Source: Nocardia stercoris (GTDB taxonomy: Bacteria > Actinomycetota > Actinomycetes > Mycobacteriales > Mycobacteriaceae). Taken from it: a stretch of 64,000 bases of DNA. Positions 25,775-34,653 of the stretch are shown here, in pieces (position 1 is the stretch's first letter; each line of letters begins with the position of its first letter). The notes under the pieces were generated by a model. That model saw nothing but the letters and a program-made list of their open reading frames with translations. It did not search any database and was not told the origin of the DNA. A program made the position numbers and the translations under genes. The stretch spans positions 1 through 64,000 of the forward strand of contig NZ_RFFH01000020.1 of assembly GCF_003696265.1 (NCBI RefSeq), given 5' to 3'.

Positions 25775-26422
25775 ATGGACGATGAGGACGATCGAGTGCC
25801 CGGTGAGTCGAACGAGGAGAACATGAACGGCGACCAATCGAAGGTGTTCGAGCAGTTCCGCGGCGATCTGGAGGCCGTGGAACGCAAGATCGCCGGCGAG
25901 ATCGACCCCGGGTACCGGGCCATGTTCGTGGCCGGTGCGGTGTTCGTGCTGCTGCTGACCCTGGTGCTGCCGCACGCCGGCGGCGCGCGCGGCCTGGACG
26001 TGCTGTTCTACGACGACAAGGCGGTCGCCGAGCACATCGGGCTGCCGTCGCGGGTCTTCGAGTGGTTGGTGGTGCTGTTCGGGATCCTGGTCTCGTCGCT
26101 GGCGCTGGTCACCCGCCGCTGGACGATGGCCTGGGTGGCGTCGGCCGGTACCGCGGTCGGCACCGTGTTCGGCGTGCTGTCGATCTGGCACCGTCAGACG
26201 GTCGGGATCGGCGACTATCGCGGCGCCGGGCCGGGCATCGGCTTGATCATCGCGGTGCTCGGCATCATCTTCCTGACCTTCCACTGGCTGAAGGTGATCT
26301 GGAGCCGCACCGCGCTGCAGCTCGCCGCGGAAGAGGAGCGCCGCAAGGCGGCCGCCGATGCCGAGGAGCGCAACCGCCGCTTCCTGTTCGGCGACAAGGA
26401 CGACCAGCAGGGCGACGAATAA
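25775..26422 (+). CDS. Rv2732c-like membrane protein
   Basis: A 215-residue protein with four membrane helices (about residues 50-68, 92-110, 115-135 and 148-170) and a charged C-terminal helix (AAEEERRKAAADAEERNRR). In M. tuberculosis the gene next to miaB, Rv2732c, encodes a conserved transmembrane protein of similar size, which supports orthology. The start may be ATG 25775 or ATG 25823; the latter has GAGGAG close before it. Function unknown. Confidence 0.78.
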   Translation: MDDEDDRVPGESNEENMNGDQSKVFEQFRGDLEAVERKIAGEIDPGYRAMFVAGAVFVLLLTLVLPHAGGARGLDVLFYDDKAVAEHIGLPSRVFEWLVVLFGILVSSLALVTRRWTMAWVASAGTAVGTVFGVLSIWHRQTVGIGDYRGAGPGIGLIIAVLGIIFLTFHWLKVIWSRTALQLAAEEERRKAAADAEERNRRFLFGDKDDQQGDE

Positions 26423-26437
26423 GGCTGTCGCGCAACA

Positions 26438-26472
26438 CGAACGGCGCCGGGCGGAATGCCCGGCGCCGTTCG
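26438..26472. terminator. Bidirectional terminator
   Basis: A perfect 15-bp inverted repeat (26438-26452 with 26458-26472) and a ggaat loop, between the convergent stops of the Rv2732c-like and DUF349 genes. Confidence 0.9.
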
Positions 26473-26488
26473 CGGTACTGTGCCTGAT

Positions 26489-27952
26489 TCAGCGCTGGCT
26501 GACGGCACCTTCGGCGGCGTCGGCCCATTCCTTCCACTGCTTGGCCTGTTCGAGTGCCTTTTCCGCGTCGCGGGTGCGACCGGCGGCCTGGGCCTTGGCG
26601 GCCTGCTCCTCGAACTGCGCGACCCGCTCCCGGAACTGCGCGGCGCGGGCCATCGCCTCCGGGTCGGTGCGGCGCCACACCGTGTCGGCGGCGTCGCGGA
26701 CCCGCTTCTCCAGCGTGCGTAGCTTGCCTTCCAGTTCCTGGATACGCTCGCGCGGCACCTTGCCCAGCGCGTCCCACTTCTCCTGCAGCTCGCGCAGGGC
26801 GTGGCGGGCGGATTCCAGTGCCTCCGGAGCGATCTGCGCCGGAATGCGGCTCTCGAAGGCGGCCAGCAGATCTTCCTTGGCGGCGGCATTCTGGTCGAAC
26901 TCGGCATCGCGTTCGGATACCGCCGCGTTGCGGGCGGCGAAGAACACGTCCTGCGCGGCCTTGAACCGCCGCCACAACTGTTCGTCGGCCTCGCGGGGTG
27001 CGCGACCGGCGGCCTTCCATTCGGTCAGCAGGTCGCGGAAGACCGCGGCGGTGCCGGCCCAGTCGGTGGACGCCGACAATTCCTCGGCCTGGACGCACAG
27101 CTCTTCCTTGCGCGTCTTGGCCGCGGCCCGTTCCCGGTCCAGTTCGGCGAAGTGGGCACCGCGCCGGCGGTTGAAGGCCTCGCGGGCCTTGGAGAACCGC
27201 CGCCACAGCGCGTCGTCCACCTTGCGGTCGACGCCGCGGATGGTCTTCCACTCGTCGAGGATTTCGCGCAGCCGGTCGCCGGCGGCCTTCCACTGGGTGG
27301 AGTCGGCGGCGATCTGCTCGGCCTCCGCGCACAGCGCTTCCTTGCGCTCGGTGTGCTCGTGCCGGGTGCGTTCCTTCTCTTCCTTGGCGTGCGCGGCGGC
27401 CTCGTCGGAGTGTTCGACGATGGCCCGCAGCCGCTCGCTGAGCCCGTCGACGTCGCCGATCACGGCCGCGGTCGGCAGCGACTCGGACAGCGCGAGCGCG
27501 GCGGCCTTGGTCTTGCGGGCGTCGGTGCCGGCGGCCAGCCGGGCCTCCAGCAGCGCGACCTCGGTGGCCAGGTCGTCGAAGCGGCGGCCGAAGTGCGCGA
27601 GGCCCTCGGCGGCGTCACCGGCCTGCCACGATCCCACGATCCGCTCGCCGGTGGCGGTCTTCACCCAGGCCGTGCCGTCCTCGTCGACCCGGCCCCACTG
27701 ACTGGGGTCGCTGACGGTGGGGACGACGACGGGGTGCGGGTGGTCGGTGGCCGCGACCGGGGCCGGTTTGACGGCGTGCGGTTTCGGTGCCTCGGGCCGG
27801 GGACCGCCGCCGGGCTTGGGGGCACCCGGCTTCGGCGCCGCGGGTCGGCCGGCGGCATCGGCGGGAGTGGCACGCGCACCCGGTGTACCGGTCGTTTCCG
27901 CCGGCTTCCGCTCCGGACGGTTGGACTTGTCGGTTCCGCTGTTGTCGCTCAT
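26489..27952 (-). CDS. DUF349 domain protein
   Basis: A 487-residue cytoplasmic protein. After a Pro/Ala/Lys-rich N-terminus, residues from about 100 on are long charged helices in which the DUF349 unit (W...A..LR..LDEWKTIRG, LWRRF..ARD.F) recurs about four times. It corresponds in place to Rv2731 of M. tuberculosis. DUF349 proteins are helical-repeat proteins of unsettled role; some have been linked to nucleic-acid or stress functions. It is the only core gene of the miaB-dapF segment read in reverse. Confidence 0.9.
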   Translation of the reverse strand: MSDNSGTDKSNRPERKPAETTGTPGARATPADAAGRPAAPKPGAPKPGGGPRPEAPKPHAVKPAPVAATDHPHPVVVPTVSDPSQWGRVDEDGTAWVKTATGERIVGSWQAGDAAEGLAHFGRRFDDLATEVALLEARLAAGTDARKTKAAALALSESLPTAAVIGDVDGLSERLRAIVEHSDEAAAHAKEEKERTRHEHTERKEALCAEAEQIAADSTQWKAAGDRLREILDEWKTIRGVDRKVDDALWRRFSKAREAFNRRRGAHFAELDRERAAAKTRKEELCVQAEELSASTDWAGTAAVFRDLLTEWKAAGRAPREADEQLWRRFKAAQDVFFAARNAAVSERDAEFDQNAAAKEDLLAAFESRIPAQIAPEALESARHALRELQEKWDALGKVPRERIQELEGKLRTLEKRVRDAADTVWRRTDPEAMARAAQFRERVAQFEEQAAKAQAAGRTRDAEKALEQAKQWKEWADAAEGAVSQR

Positions 27953-28342
27953 CCGTGCTCCTCGTCCCTGCCGCGCGTCACGGCTGCCTGGTTACGCTGT
28001 ATCTGTGGTCGATCCGGGCGGCCTGCGTGGTCACACCGCGTTCGTGTGTCCCACCGCCGATCGGACCAGACGTTTGCTCATCGCCGACTGCTCACCTCAT
28101 TCAACCAGGCAGGCGACGGAATTGCGTGGTCTTGCCCCGGCGGCGCACCCTCCGTTCGTGGTAGTGGGCCGAAACCGGGCGCGGGAATCGGGTACGCGCA
28201 GGCCCGAGCGGGTGTGCCGGAGGTGCGCTCGCGGTGGTGTCCGATGCGTCCGTCTGTGGTCATAGACGCCGCGTGTACGGCCCGGATGCCGAAAAACACA
28301 GCGCGGGTCTGCGCGCGACGGCGGACGACTACGGTGGACCGG
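27953..28342. other. Divergent intergenic region, no supported gene
   Basis: 390 bases between two divergent genes. Open frames exist on both strands but lack start signals or similarity. M. tuberculosis carries two small genes (Rv2730, Rv2729c) in the matching interval, and I see no equivalent here. The -10 box TACGGT at 28330-28335 serves the plus-strand gene. Confidence 0.5.
28330..28335 (+). promoter_or_regulatory. -10 box of the 28343-miaA-trmH operon
   Basis: TACGGT lies 7 bases before GTG 28343, a leaderless arrangement. Confidence 0.5.
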
Positions 28343-29101
28343 GTGTTGCGAGTAGCCGTGCTGATTCCGTCGCCGCCCGTACTCGTGCCGGAGCTGTGCG
28401 GGGGCAGCCCGGACCGCGAACCGGGCCATCCGGCTGCCGAGGTGCCGCCGTTGCGGGCCGCTGTCCTGCGTGCCGGGGCGACGCTGGCCGAGGCCGCGCA
28501 GCGGTGGACGGTGGTGGGCGTGGGTGAGCACGACCGGGTCGTCGAAGCGGACGCGGTCGGGACCTTCCGGGGGTTCGGCGCTGACGTGCGGGTCGGGCTG
28601 TCGGCGGACGCGACGGCCGACCCGGATCCCGCGTTGCCGCTGCCGGTGCTGCTGGGCGGCTGGCTGCGGGAGATCTGCGCGCCCGCGGCCACGGCTCGGG
28701 CCCGGATCGTCGCGGCGGATACGCCGCCGGCCCGGTGCCGGGAGCTGGGTGCCCGGTTGCGCGCGGAGCTGGACAGCCGGCCGGGCGCGGACGGTGTCCT
28801 GGTGGTCGCCGACGGCGCGGCCACTCTGACCGCCGCGGCCCCCGGGTACCTGGACGAGCGGGCACCGGCCGTCCAGCGGGACCTGGATCGTGCGCTGTGC
28901 TCCGGTGACCGGGCGGCTTTGCGCGCGCTGGATCCGGCGCTGTGTGCCGAGCTGGAGCTGGCGGGCCGGGCCGCGTACCAGGTGCTCGACGGCCTGTTCG
29001 ACGCCGACCCGGCCGAGCCGCGGGTCGAGAGTGGTTATGCCGCAGCGCCGTTCGGGGTCGGCTATCACGTGGGTGAATGGTGGCCGGGGGGCGCGCGGTG
29101 A
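28343..29101 (+). CDS. Rv2728c-like protein (class III extradiol-dioxygenase-like fold)
   Basis: A 252-residue Ala-rich protein always found next to miaA in this order; the M. tuberculosis neighbour is Rv2728c. The start VAVLIPSPPVLVPEL and end GVGYHVGEWWPG match proteins described as class III extradiol-dioxygenase-like. The usual metal-binding histidines are not obvious, so catalytic activity is doubtful. GTG 28343 is favoured over GTG 28334 by the -10 spacing. Its stop overlaps the miaA start by 4 bases (GTGA). Confidence 0.8.
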   Translation: MLRVAVLIPSPPVLVPELCGGSPDREPGHPAAEVPPLRAAVLRAGATLAEAAQRWTVVGVGEHDRVVEADAVGTFRGFGADVRVGLSADATADPDPALPLPVLLGGWLREICAPAATARARIVAADTPPARCRELGARLRAELDSRPGADGVLVVADGAATLTAAAPGYLDERAPAVQRDLDRALCSGDRAALRALDPALCAELELAGRAAYQVLDGLFDADPAEPRVESGYAAAPFGVGYHVGEWWPGGAR

Positions 29102-30033
29102 CCACACCTGTCGCGGTGATCGGGCCGACCGCCACCGGGAAGTCGGATCTGGCCCTCGATCTGGCCGAGCGGCTCGACGGCGAGATCGTCAATATCGACG
29201 CCATGCAGCTCTATCGCGGGATGGACATCGGTACCGCGAAACTGCCGCTCGCGCAACGGCGCGGGATCCCGCACCACCAGCTCGACGTGCTCGATGTCAC
29301 CGAGACGGCCACGGTGGCGTCGTACCAGGCCGCGGCGGTCGCGGACGTCGAGGCGATCCGGGCGCGCGGTCGCACGCCGGTGATCGTGGGCGGTTCGATG
29401 ATGTACGTCCAGGCGATGCTGGACGAATGGGATTTCCCCGCAACCGATCCCGCGGTGCGGGCGCGCTGGGAGGCGGTGCTGGCCGACGGCGGCGTGACGG
29501 CGCTGCACGCAGCATTGCGGGACGCGGATCCGGTTGCGGCGCAGACCATCCTGCCGACCGACGCGCGGCGCATGGTGCGGGCGCTCGAGGTGGTCGAACT
29601 GACCGGCCGCCCGTTCGCCGCGTCGCAGCCGCAGATCGGTGAACCACGTTGGGGTACAGTCGTTCTCGGCGTCGACCGGGATACCGCCGAGCTCGACGAC
29701 CGGATCGCCCGGCGCACGGATCTCATGTTCGCCCAAGGACTGGTCGACGAGGTCCGCGGCCTGCTCGACCACGGCCTGCGGGACGGGCAGACGGCGCGTC
29801 GCGCCATCGGCTACGCACAGGTCCTCGCCTACCTCGACGGAGAATACGATCTGGACCACGCTCGGGAGCGCATTCTGATCGGCACCCGCCGCTACGTGCG
29901 GCGGCAACGGTCCTGGTTCCGCCGGGATCCGCGGGTGCGATGGCTCGACGGTGCCGATCCGGCCCTGTGCGCCACCGCGCTCGCCCACCTCGCCTCCCGG
30001 ACCACCGCCCACGAGAAACGGGATTCGCAGTGA
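29098..30033 (+). CDS. miaA: tRNA dimethylallyltransferase MiaA
   Basis: Transfers a dimethylallyl group to N6 of adenosine-37 in tRNAs that read codons beginning with U, the substrate step for MiaB. It has 311 residues; the P-loop GPTATGKSD is near residue 10, and DAMQLYRGMDIGTAK, GGSMMYVQAM and RRYVRRQRSWFRRDPR are the expected prenyltransferase motifs. GTG 29098 overlaps the upstream stop, and its own stop overlaps the next GTG. Confidence 0.97.
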   Translation: MTTPVAVIGPTATGKSDLALDLAERLDGEIVNIDAMQLYRGMDIGTAKLPLAQRRGIPHHQLDVLDVTETATVASYQAAAVADVEAIRARGRTPVIVGGSMMYVQAMLDEWDFPATDPAVRARWEAVLADGGVTALHAALRDADPVAAQTILPTDARRMVRALEVVELTGRPFAASQPQIGEPRWGTVVLGVDRDTAELDDRIARRTDLMFAQGLVDEVRGLLDHGLRDGQTARRAIGYAQVLAYLDGEYDLDHARERILIGTRRYVRRQRSWFRRDPRVRWLDGADPALCATALAHLASRTTAHEKRDSQ

Positions 30034-30842
30034 CAACGCGCAGCGCCGCCGTCGGGGACTGGCAGGCGTATCTCACCAACCGGAGCCGCCGCCAGCGCGA
30101 CGGCCGGTTCCTGATCCACGGCCACGAGCTGCTGACCGCCGCGATCGCGCACGGCTGGCCGATCGAGCGGTTGGTCTACCGGCTGGGCGGGTTGTCGTCG
30201 TGGGCGCGCGAGACGCTGGACAGCAGCGGATTGCCCAGTGTCGGACTGGTTCCCGAGGTGATGGCCGATCTCGCCGAACCGGGTTACGGCGTGCCGGATC
30301 TGGTGGCGGTGGCGCACACGCGGCAGTACACGCTGGCCGGTTTCGTGCCGGACGCGGCCGAGCCGCCGGTGCTTGTGGTAGTCGAACGACCCACCGGCGC
30401 AGCACAATTGGGTGCGATCCTGCGGTCCGCGCAGGCGTTCGGCGCGGCGGCGGTCGTGGTCAGCGGGTCGGGTGCCGACCTGTACGACCCGCAGTGTGTG
30501 CGGGCCTCGGCGGGTGCGCTGTTCGCGCTGCCGGTGTTCCGGGTCTCCGGGGCCGGTGCGGTCACCGCCTACCGGGCCGAGCGGGCGGCCGCCGGGCAGG
30601 CCATGGCGCTGGTCGGTGTGGCGGCCGCGCATCCGGACCCGCACGCGAACGGTGCCGGTCCGCGCGAGATCGCCGCGTACGACTTCAACGCCGCCACGGT
30701 GCTGGTCGTCGGCGACGAGCTGGGCGAGACCTGGCACCGGATCTGCGACGACGTGGTGCACCTGCCGGTCGTGGCCGGCCTGCCGACGCCGTGCGCGTTG
30801 TCGGTGGCGCTCTACGAGATCGCGCGCCGCCGCCAGGGCTGA
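30030..30842 (+). CDS. TrmH-family (SpoU-type) RNA methyltransferase-like protein
   Basis: A 270-residue protein. The C-terminal half has the knotted SpoU fold: motif 1 region GAILRSAQAFGAAAVVVSG, motif 2 region VVGDELGETW and motif 3 region CALSVALYEIA. The N-terminal 90 residues form a substrate-binding domain like that of 2'-O-ribose methyltransferases. In motif 1 the usual Asn before Leu-Gly is replaced (RPTGAAQLGAIL), and motif 3 lacks the common Ser-Leu-Asn-Val. RNA target and activity are therefore uncertain. It is translationally coupled to miaA, suggesting a tRNA-related role. Confidence 0.85.
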   Translation: MTTRSAAVGDWQAYLTNRSRRQRDGRFLIHGHELLTAAIAHGWPIERLVYRLGGLSSWARETLDSSGLPSVGLVPEVMADLAEPGYGVPDLVAVAHTRQYTLAGFVPDAAEPPVLVVVERPTGAAQLGAILRSAQAFGAAAVVVSGSGADLYDPQCVRASAGALFALPVFRVSGAGAVTAYRAERAAAGQAMALVGVAAAHPDPHANGAGPREIAAYDFNAATVLVVGDELGETWHRICDDVVHLPVVAGLPTPCALSVALYEIARRRQG

Positions 30843-30880
30843 CCCCGGCCGCTTCCCGGCCGGATGAGATCGTGGAGCAC

Positions 30881-31798
30881 ATGGGACAGGTGAGCGCGGA
30901 TATCGAGTTCAGCAAGGGACACGGCACCCAGAACGACTTCGTGGTGCTGCCGGACCCGCAGGCGGCGCTCGATCTGACGGTGGACCGGGTGGCCCGGCTG
31001 TGCGACCGGCAGCGCGGGATCGGCGCCGACGGTGTGCTGCGGGTGGCGCGCACCGGTGCTTTGGTGGCCGCCGGGGTGCTGGCCGAGGTGCCGGACGGGA
31101 TCGACCCCACCGACTGGTTCATGGACTACCGCAACGCCGACGGCTCGATCGCGGAGATGTGCGGCAACGGGGTGCGGGTCTTCGCGCACTATCTGGTGGC
31201 GAGCGGGCTGCACAGCGGTAGCGAGTTCGTGGTCGGCAGCCGGGCCGGGGCGCGCCCGGTGGTCGTGCACAGTGCCGGGCCGGTGGCCGGGGAGGTGACG
31301 GTCACCATGGGACCCGTTCGGGTACTGGGTGATTCGGTGGCCACGCTCGAGGGCCGCGCGCTGCCCGGGATCGGGATCGACGTCGGCAACCCGCATCTGG
31401 CGTGCGTGGACACCGAGCTGACCGCGGCGGCCCTGGCGGGTCTCGACCTGACGGTGTCGCCCGGTTTCGATCCGGCCATGTTCCCGCGCGGGGTGAACAT
31501 CGAGATCCTCACCGCGCTGCGCGACGAGCCGGGCGGGCCGGGCGCGGTGGACATGCGGGTCTACGAGCGCGGGGTCGGGGAGACCCGCTCCTGCGGTACC
31601 GGCACGGTGGCGGCGGCCGCGGCCGCGCTGGCCGCCGGCGGTTTCGACCTGGCCCAGGACAAGGGCTCGGTGCGGGTGCGCGTGCCCGGTGGTGAGGTCA
31701 CGGTCGGGATCGAGGCCGGTGAGGCCTGGCTGCGCGGGCCGTCCGAGCTGGTCGCGACGGGCCGGCTCGCGGGCGCGTGGTGGGAGGGCGACCGATAG
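30881..31798 (+). CDS. dapF: Diaminopimelate epimerase DapF
   Basis: Converts LL- to meso-diaminopimelate for lysine and peptidoglycan. It has 305 residues in two mirror-image domains, each giving one catalytic cysteine: EMCGNGVRVF and RSCGTGTVA. The N-terminal KGHGTQNDFV is the typical substrate loop. Starts at GTG 30872, ATG 30881 and GTG 30890 are all possible; ATG 30881 is chosen. An insertion of about 15 residues (ALVAAGVLAEVPDGIDP) lies between strands before WFMDYRNADGS. Confidence 0.96.
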   Translation: MGQVSADIEFSKGHGTQNDFVVLPDPQAALDLTVDRVARLCDRQRGIGADGVLRVARTGALVAAGVLAEVPDGIDPTDWFMDYRNADGSIAEMCGNGVRVFAHYLVASGLHSGSEFVVGSRAGARPVVVHSAGPVAGEVTVTMGPVRVLGDSVATLEGRALPGIGIDVGNPHLACVDTELTAAALAGLDLTVSPGFDPAMFPRGVNIEILTALRDEPGGPGAVDMRVYERGVGETRSCGTGTVAAAAAALAAGGFDLAQDKGSVRVRVPGGEVTVGIEAGEAWLRGPSELVATGRLAGAWWEGDR

Positions 31799-31957
31799 CC
31801 GTCGCGAGCCGGTCGGTGCTCTACCGCTCACCGCGTAATCGGCTCGGCAGGCCGGGGGCCTGCCTGCGCGGAAACAACTCGGCGGGCCGGCCGTGCGTGT
31901 CCGCCCAGAGATAACTCGGATGCGGGCCGGCGTCGGCACGTGGGACGATGGTGGCAT

Positions 31958-33472
31958 ATGAGGAAACCGCAATCATTCGAGTTCACCCCCGCCGACGAGC
32001 TGGACGACGCCGCCGACACCGACCGTGAGACCGACTCCGCCGAGTCCGGTGACGGCTGGTCGGCCGCGCCCACGGTCGGTGAGCTGCAGCTCGACGAACG
32101 TGCCGCCCTGCGCCGCGTCGCGGGTCTGTCCACCGAGCTCGCCGATGTCACCGAGGTCGAGTACCGGCAGCTGCGTCTGGAGCGCGTGGTGCTGGTCGGA
32201 GTCTGGACCGACGGCAGCACCGAGCAGGCCGAGAACAGCATGGCCGAATTGGCCGCGCTGGCCGAGACCGCCGGTTCGGAGGTCCTGGACGCGCTGATCC
32301 AGCGCCGCGACAAGCCGGACAAGGCCACCTATATCGGCTCGGGTAAGGCCGAGGAACTGCGCGGTGTGGTGCTCGACAGCGGCGCCGACACCGTGGTCTG
32401 CGACGGTGAGCTGACGCCCGCGCAGCTGACCGCGCTGGAGAAGGTCGTCAAGGTCAAGGTCATCGACCGGACGGCGCTGATCCTGGACATCTTCGCCCAG
32501 CACGCCACCTCCCGCGAGGGCAAGGCGCAGGTGTCGCTGGCCCAGATGGAGTACATGCTGCCCCGGCTGCGCGGCTGGGGTGAGTCGATGTCCCGGCAGG
32601 CCGGTGGCCGCGCCGGCAGCAACGGCGGTGTGGGTCTGCGTGGTCCCGGTGAGACCAAGATCGAGACCGACCGGCGGCGCATTCGAGAACGAATGGCCAA
32701 GCTGCGCCGCGAGATTCGCGAGATGAAGACCGCTCGCGACACCAAGCGGGCCAAGCGCACCTCGAGCGGGGTACCGCAGGTGGCGATCGTCGGCTACACC
32801 AACGCCGGCAAGTCCAGCCTGATGAACTCGCTGACCGGCGCCGGCCTGCTGGTGCAGGACGCGCTGTTCGCGACCCTGGACCCGACCACCCGCCGTGCCG
32901 CGCTCGACGACGGCCGCGAAGTGGTGTTCACCGACACCGTCGGCTTCGTCCGGCACCTGCCGACCCAGCTGGTCGAGGCGTTCCGCTCCACGCTGGAGGA
33001 GGTCACCGGCGCGGACCTGCTGCTGCACGTGGTGGACGGTTCCGATCCGCTGCCGTTCGAGCAGATCAAGGCCGTGCGGGAGGTGATCACCGAGGTCGTG
33101 CGCGAGCAGGACGCGGTGATGCCGCCCGAACTGCTCGTGGTCAACAAGATCGATGCGCTCGATCCGACCGGCCTGACCCAGTTGCGCGGGCAGCTGCCCG
33201 ACGCCGAGTTCGTCTCGGCCCGCACCGGGCAGGGGCTCGGCGAGCTCCGTGACCGGCTGGCGCGCATCCTGGGCGGTCTGGACGTGGAGATCAGCATCCT
33301 GCTGCCGTACTCGCGGGGCGACCTGCTGGCCCGCATCCACGCCGACGGCCGCATTGTGGAATCGGCCCACGAGGAGGGCGGTACCCGGTTGCGCGCCCTG
33401 GTTCCCCGGGCGTTGGCGGGCCCGCTCGCCGCATACGCGCACGCCGGAGAAATTGCGGAAGATCACCCCTGA
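31958..33472 (+). CDS. hflX: Ribosome-associated GTPase HflX
   Basis: GTPase that binds and splits stalled or heat-damaged 70S ribosomes. It has 504 residues. The N-terminal HflX domain (from RDKPDKATYIGSGKAEEL) is followed by the glycine-rich linker GGRAGSNGGVGLRGPGETKI and the G domain: G1 GYTNAGKSS near residue 278, G3 DTVGF, G4 NKID. The first 50 residues are acidic and variable. ATG 31958 is used; an in-frame ATG at 31940 is also possible. Confidence 0.96.
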   Translation: MRKPQSFEFTPADELDDAADTDRETDSAESGDGWSAAPTVGELQLDERAALRRVAGLSTELADVTEVEYRQLRLERVVLVGVWTDGSTEQAENSMAELAALAETAGSEVLDALIQRRDKPDKATYIGSGKAEELRGVVLDSGADTVVCDGELTPAQLTALEKVVKVKVIDRTALILDIFAQHATSREGKAQVSLAQMEYMLPRLRGWGESMSRQAGGRAGSNGGVGLRGPGETKIETDRRRIRERMAKLRREIREMKTARDTKRAKRTSSGVPQVAIVGYTNAGKSSLMNSLTGAGLLVQDALFATLDPTTRRAALDDGREVVFTDTVGFVRHLPTQLVEAFRSTLEEVTGADLLLHVVDGSDPLPFEQIKAVREVITEVVREQDAVMPPELLVVNKIDALDPTGLTQLRGQLPDAEFVSARTGQGLGELRDRLARILGGLDVEISILLPYSRGDLLARIHADGRIVESAHEEGGTRLRALVPRALAGPLAAYAHAGEIAEDHP

Positions 33473-33580
33473 CAGCAACCTCATCCTGTGTGACGCAGCT
33501 CATTTCGCTACCATGTGTGGTGCTGGGTCACAGTCGCCTCCGGCCGAAGACGTATCGGTTCACAACGTGGAGGTATGCCG

Positions 33581-34474
33581 ATGAGCAGGGGGATCGATTC
33601 CGTCGGGGGTACGACGGAATCCGAGTTGGGTGCAGGGTTGAGCGACGGTGCGTCGCTGCGTTTTTCGTACGGTGAGCTGGAGCGTCGGGTCGTCGACGCC
33701 ATCCTGACGCCGATGCGGATGTGGCATGCGCCGCGCTTTTTCGGGTTCGACCGGATACCGGCGGAGGGGCCGGTACTGCTGGTCGGCAATCACACACTGT
33801 CGGTGCAGGTCGACGCGCCGGTCCTGCTGCACGAGATCCTGCAGCGGCACGGCCGGGTGGCGCGCGGTCTGGCGGAGAACGTGCTGATGGTGCCGGGCGC
33901 CCGCCAGCTCGTGCACATGCTGGGCGGCGTGCGCGGCAGTCGCGCGAACTGCCGGACGTTGCTGTCGGACGGTCAGGCGGTGCTGGTGTTCCCCGGTGGC
34001 GGGCGTGAGGCGCTGCGCCGCAAGTCCGAGGACAAGTACAAGCTGCACTGGAAGGGGCGGGCCGGGTTCGCTCGAATGGCGATCGAGACCGGGGCGCCGA
34101 TCGTGCCGATCGCCATGGTGGGTGGCGACGATCTGTACCAGGTGGTGCTGGACAGTCATCATCCACTGATGGCGCCGTTGCGGATGACGGTGCGGGCGTT
34201 GGGTTTACGTACCAGCCTCACGCCGCCGCTGATCCGTGGTTTCGGGCCCACCGTGTTGCCCGAGCCGGAGCGGCTGTACTACTCGGCCGCCGAGCCGATC
34301 GACACCACACCGTGGGCCGATGCCGAGGATCTCGACGCGGCCGCCGAGGAGCTGCAGGAGATCGCGCAGAAGGCCTTGGCCGACGAGATCGACTTCCTGC
34401 TGCGGGAACGCGACCGGGACCGGGGCCGGACCCTGGTCGGCCGGGTGCAGCAGGCGCTCGCCGCGCCGAAGTAG
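33581..34474 (+). CDS. Lysophospholipid/diacylglycerol acyltransferase-like protein
   Basis: A 297-residue PlsC-type acyltransferase of the MGAT/DGAT-like branch. The catalytic region GNHTLSVQVDAPVLL contains the NH motif, with more than four residues before the Asp as in that branch. The block FPGGGREALRRKSEDKYKL, then WKGRAGFARMAIETGAPIVP, is characteristic. The enzyme should use acyl-CoA at the inner membrane. GGAGG ends 7 bases before ATG 33581, deciding against ATG 33575. Acceptor unknown. Confidence 0.86.
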   Translation: MSRGIDSVGGTTESELGAGLSDGASLRFSYGELERRVVDAILTPMRMWHAPRFFGFDRIPAEGPVLLVGNHTLSVQVDAPVLLHEILQRHGRVARGLAENVLMVPGARQLVHMLGGVRGSRANCRTLLSDGQAVLVFPGGGREALRRKSEDKYKLHWKGRAGFARMAIETGAPIVPIAMVGGDDLYQVVLDSHHPLMAPLRMTVRALGLRTSLTPPLIRGFGPTVLPEPERLYYSAAEPIDTTPWADAEDLDAAAEELQEIAQKALADEIDFLLRERDRDRGRTLVGRVQQALAAPK

Positions 34475-34653
34475 CGCCGTTCGTTTCCTCGTCGGCGACG
34501 GGCCGGTTCAGCGGAACTCTCGGTTCCGATTTCCGCTGAGCCGGTCCATTGCCTGTTCGGGCGCCTTCCCGTCGGTCTAAGTTAACAACGATTCGGATTT
34601 CCGATACAGTTGTATCGAGGCTGAGTGCCGATGTCGTCACAAGGAGGACCTGC

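Noticed and set aside
26801..28342. Plus-strand extension of the 28343 gene back over the DUF349 gene
   Set aside because: The extension is antisense to DUF349 coding sequence. Family similarity and the -10 box both point to GTG 28343.
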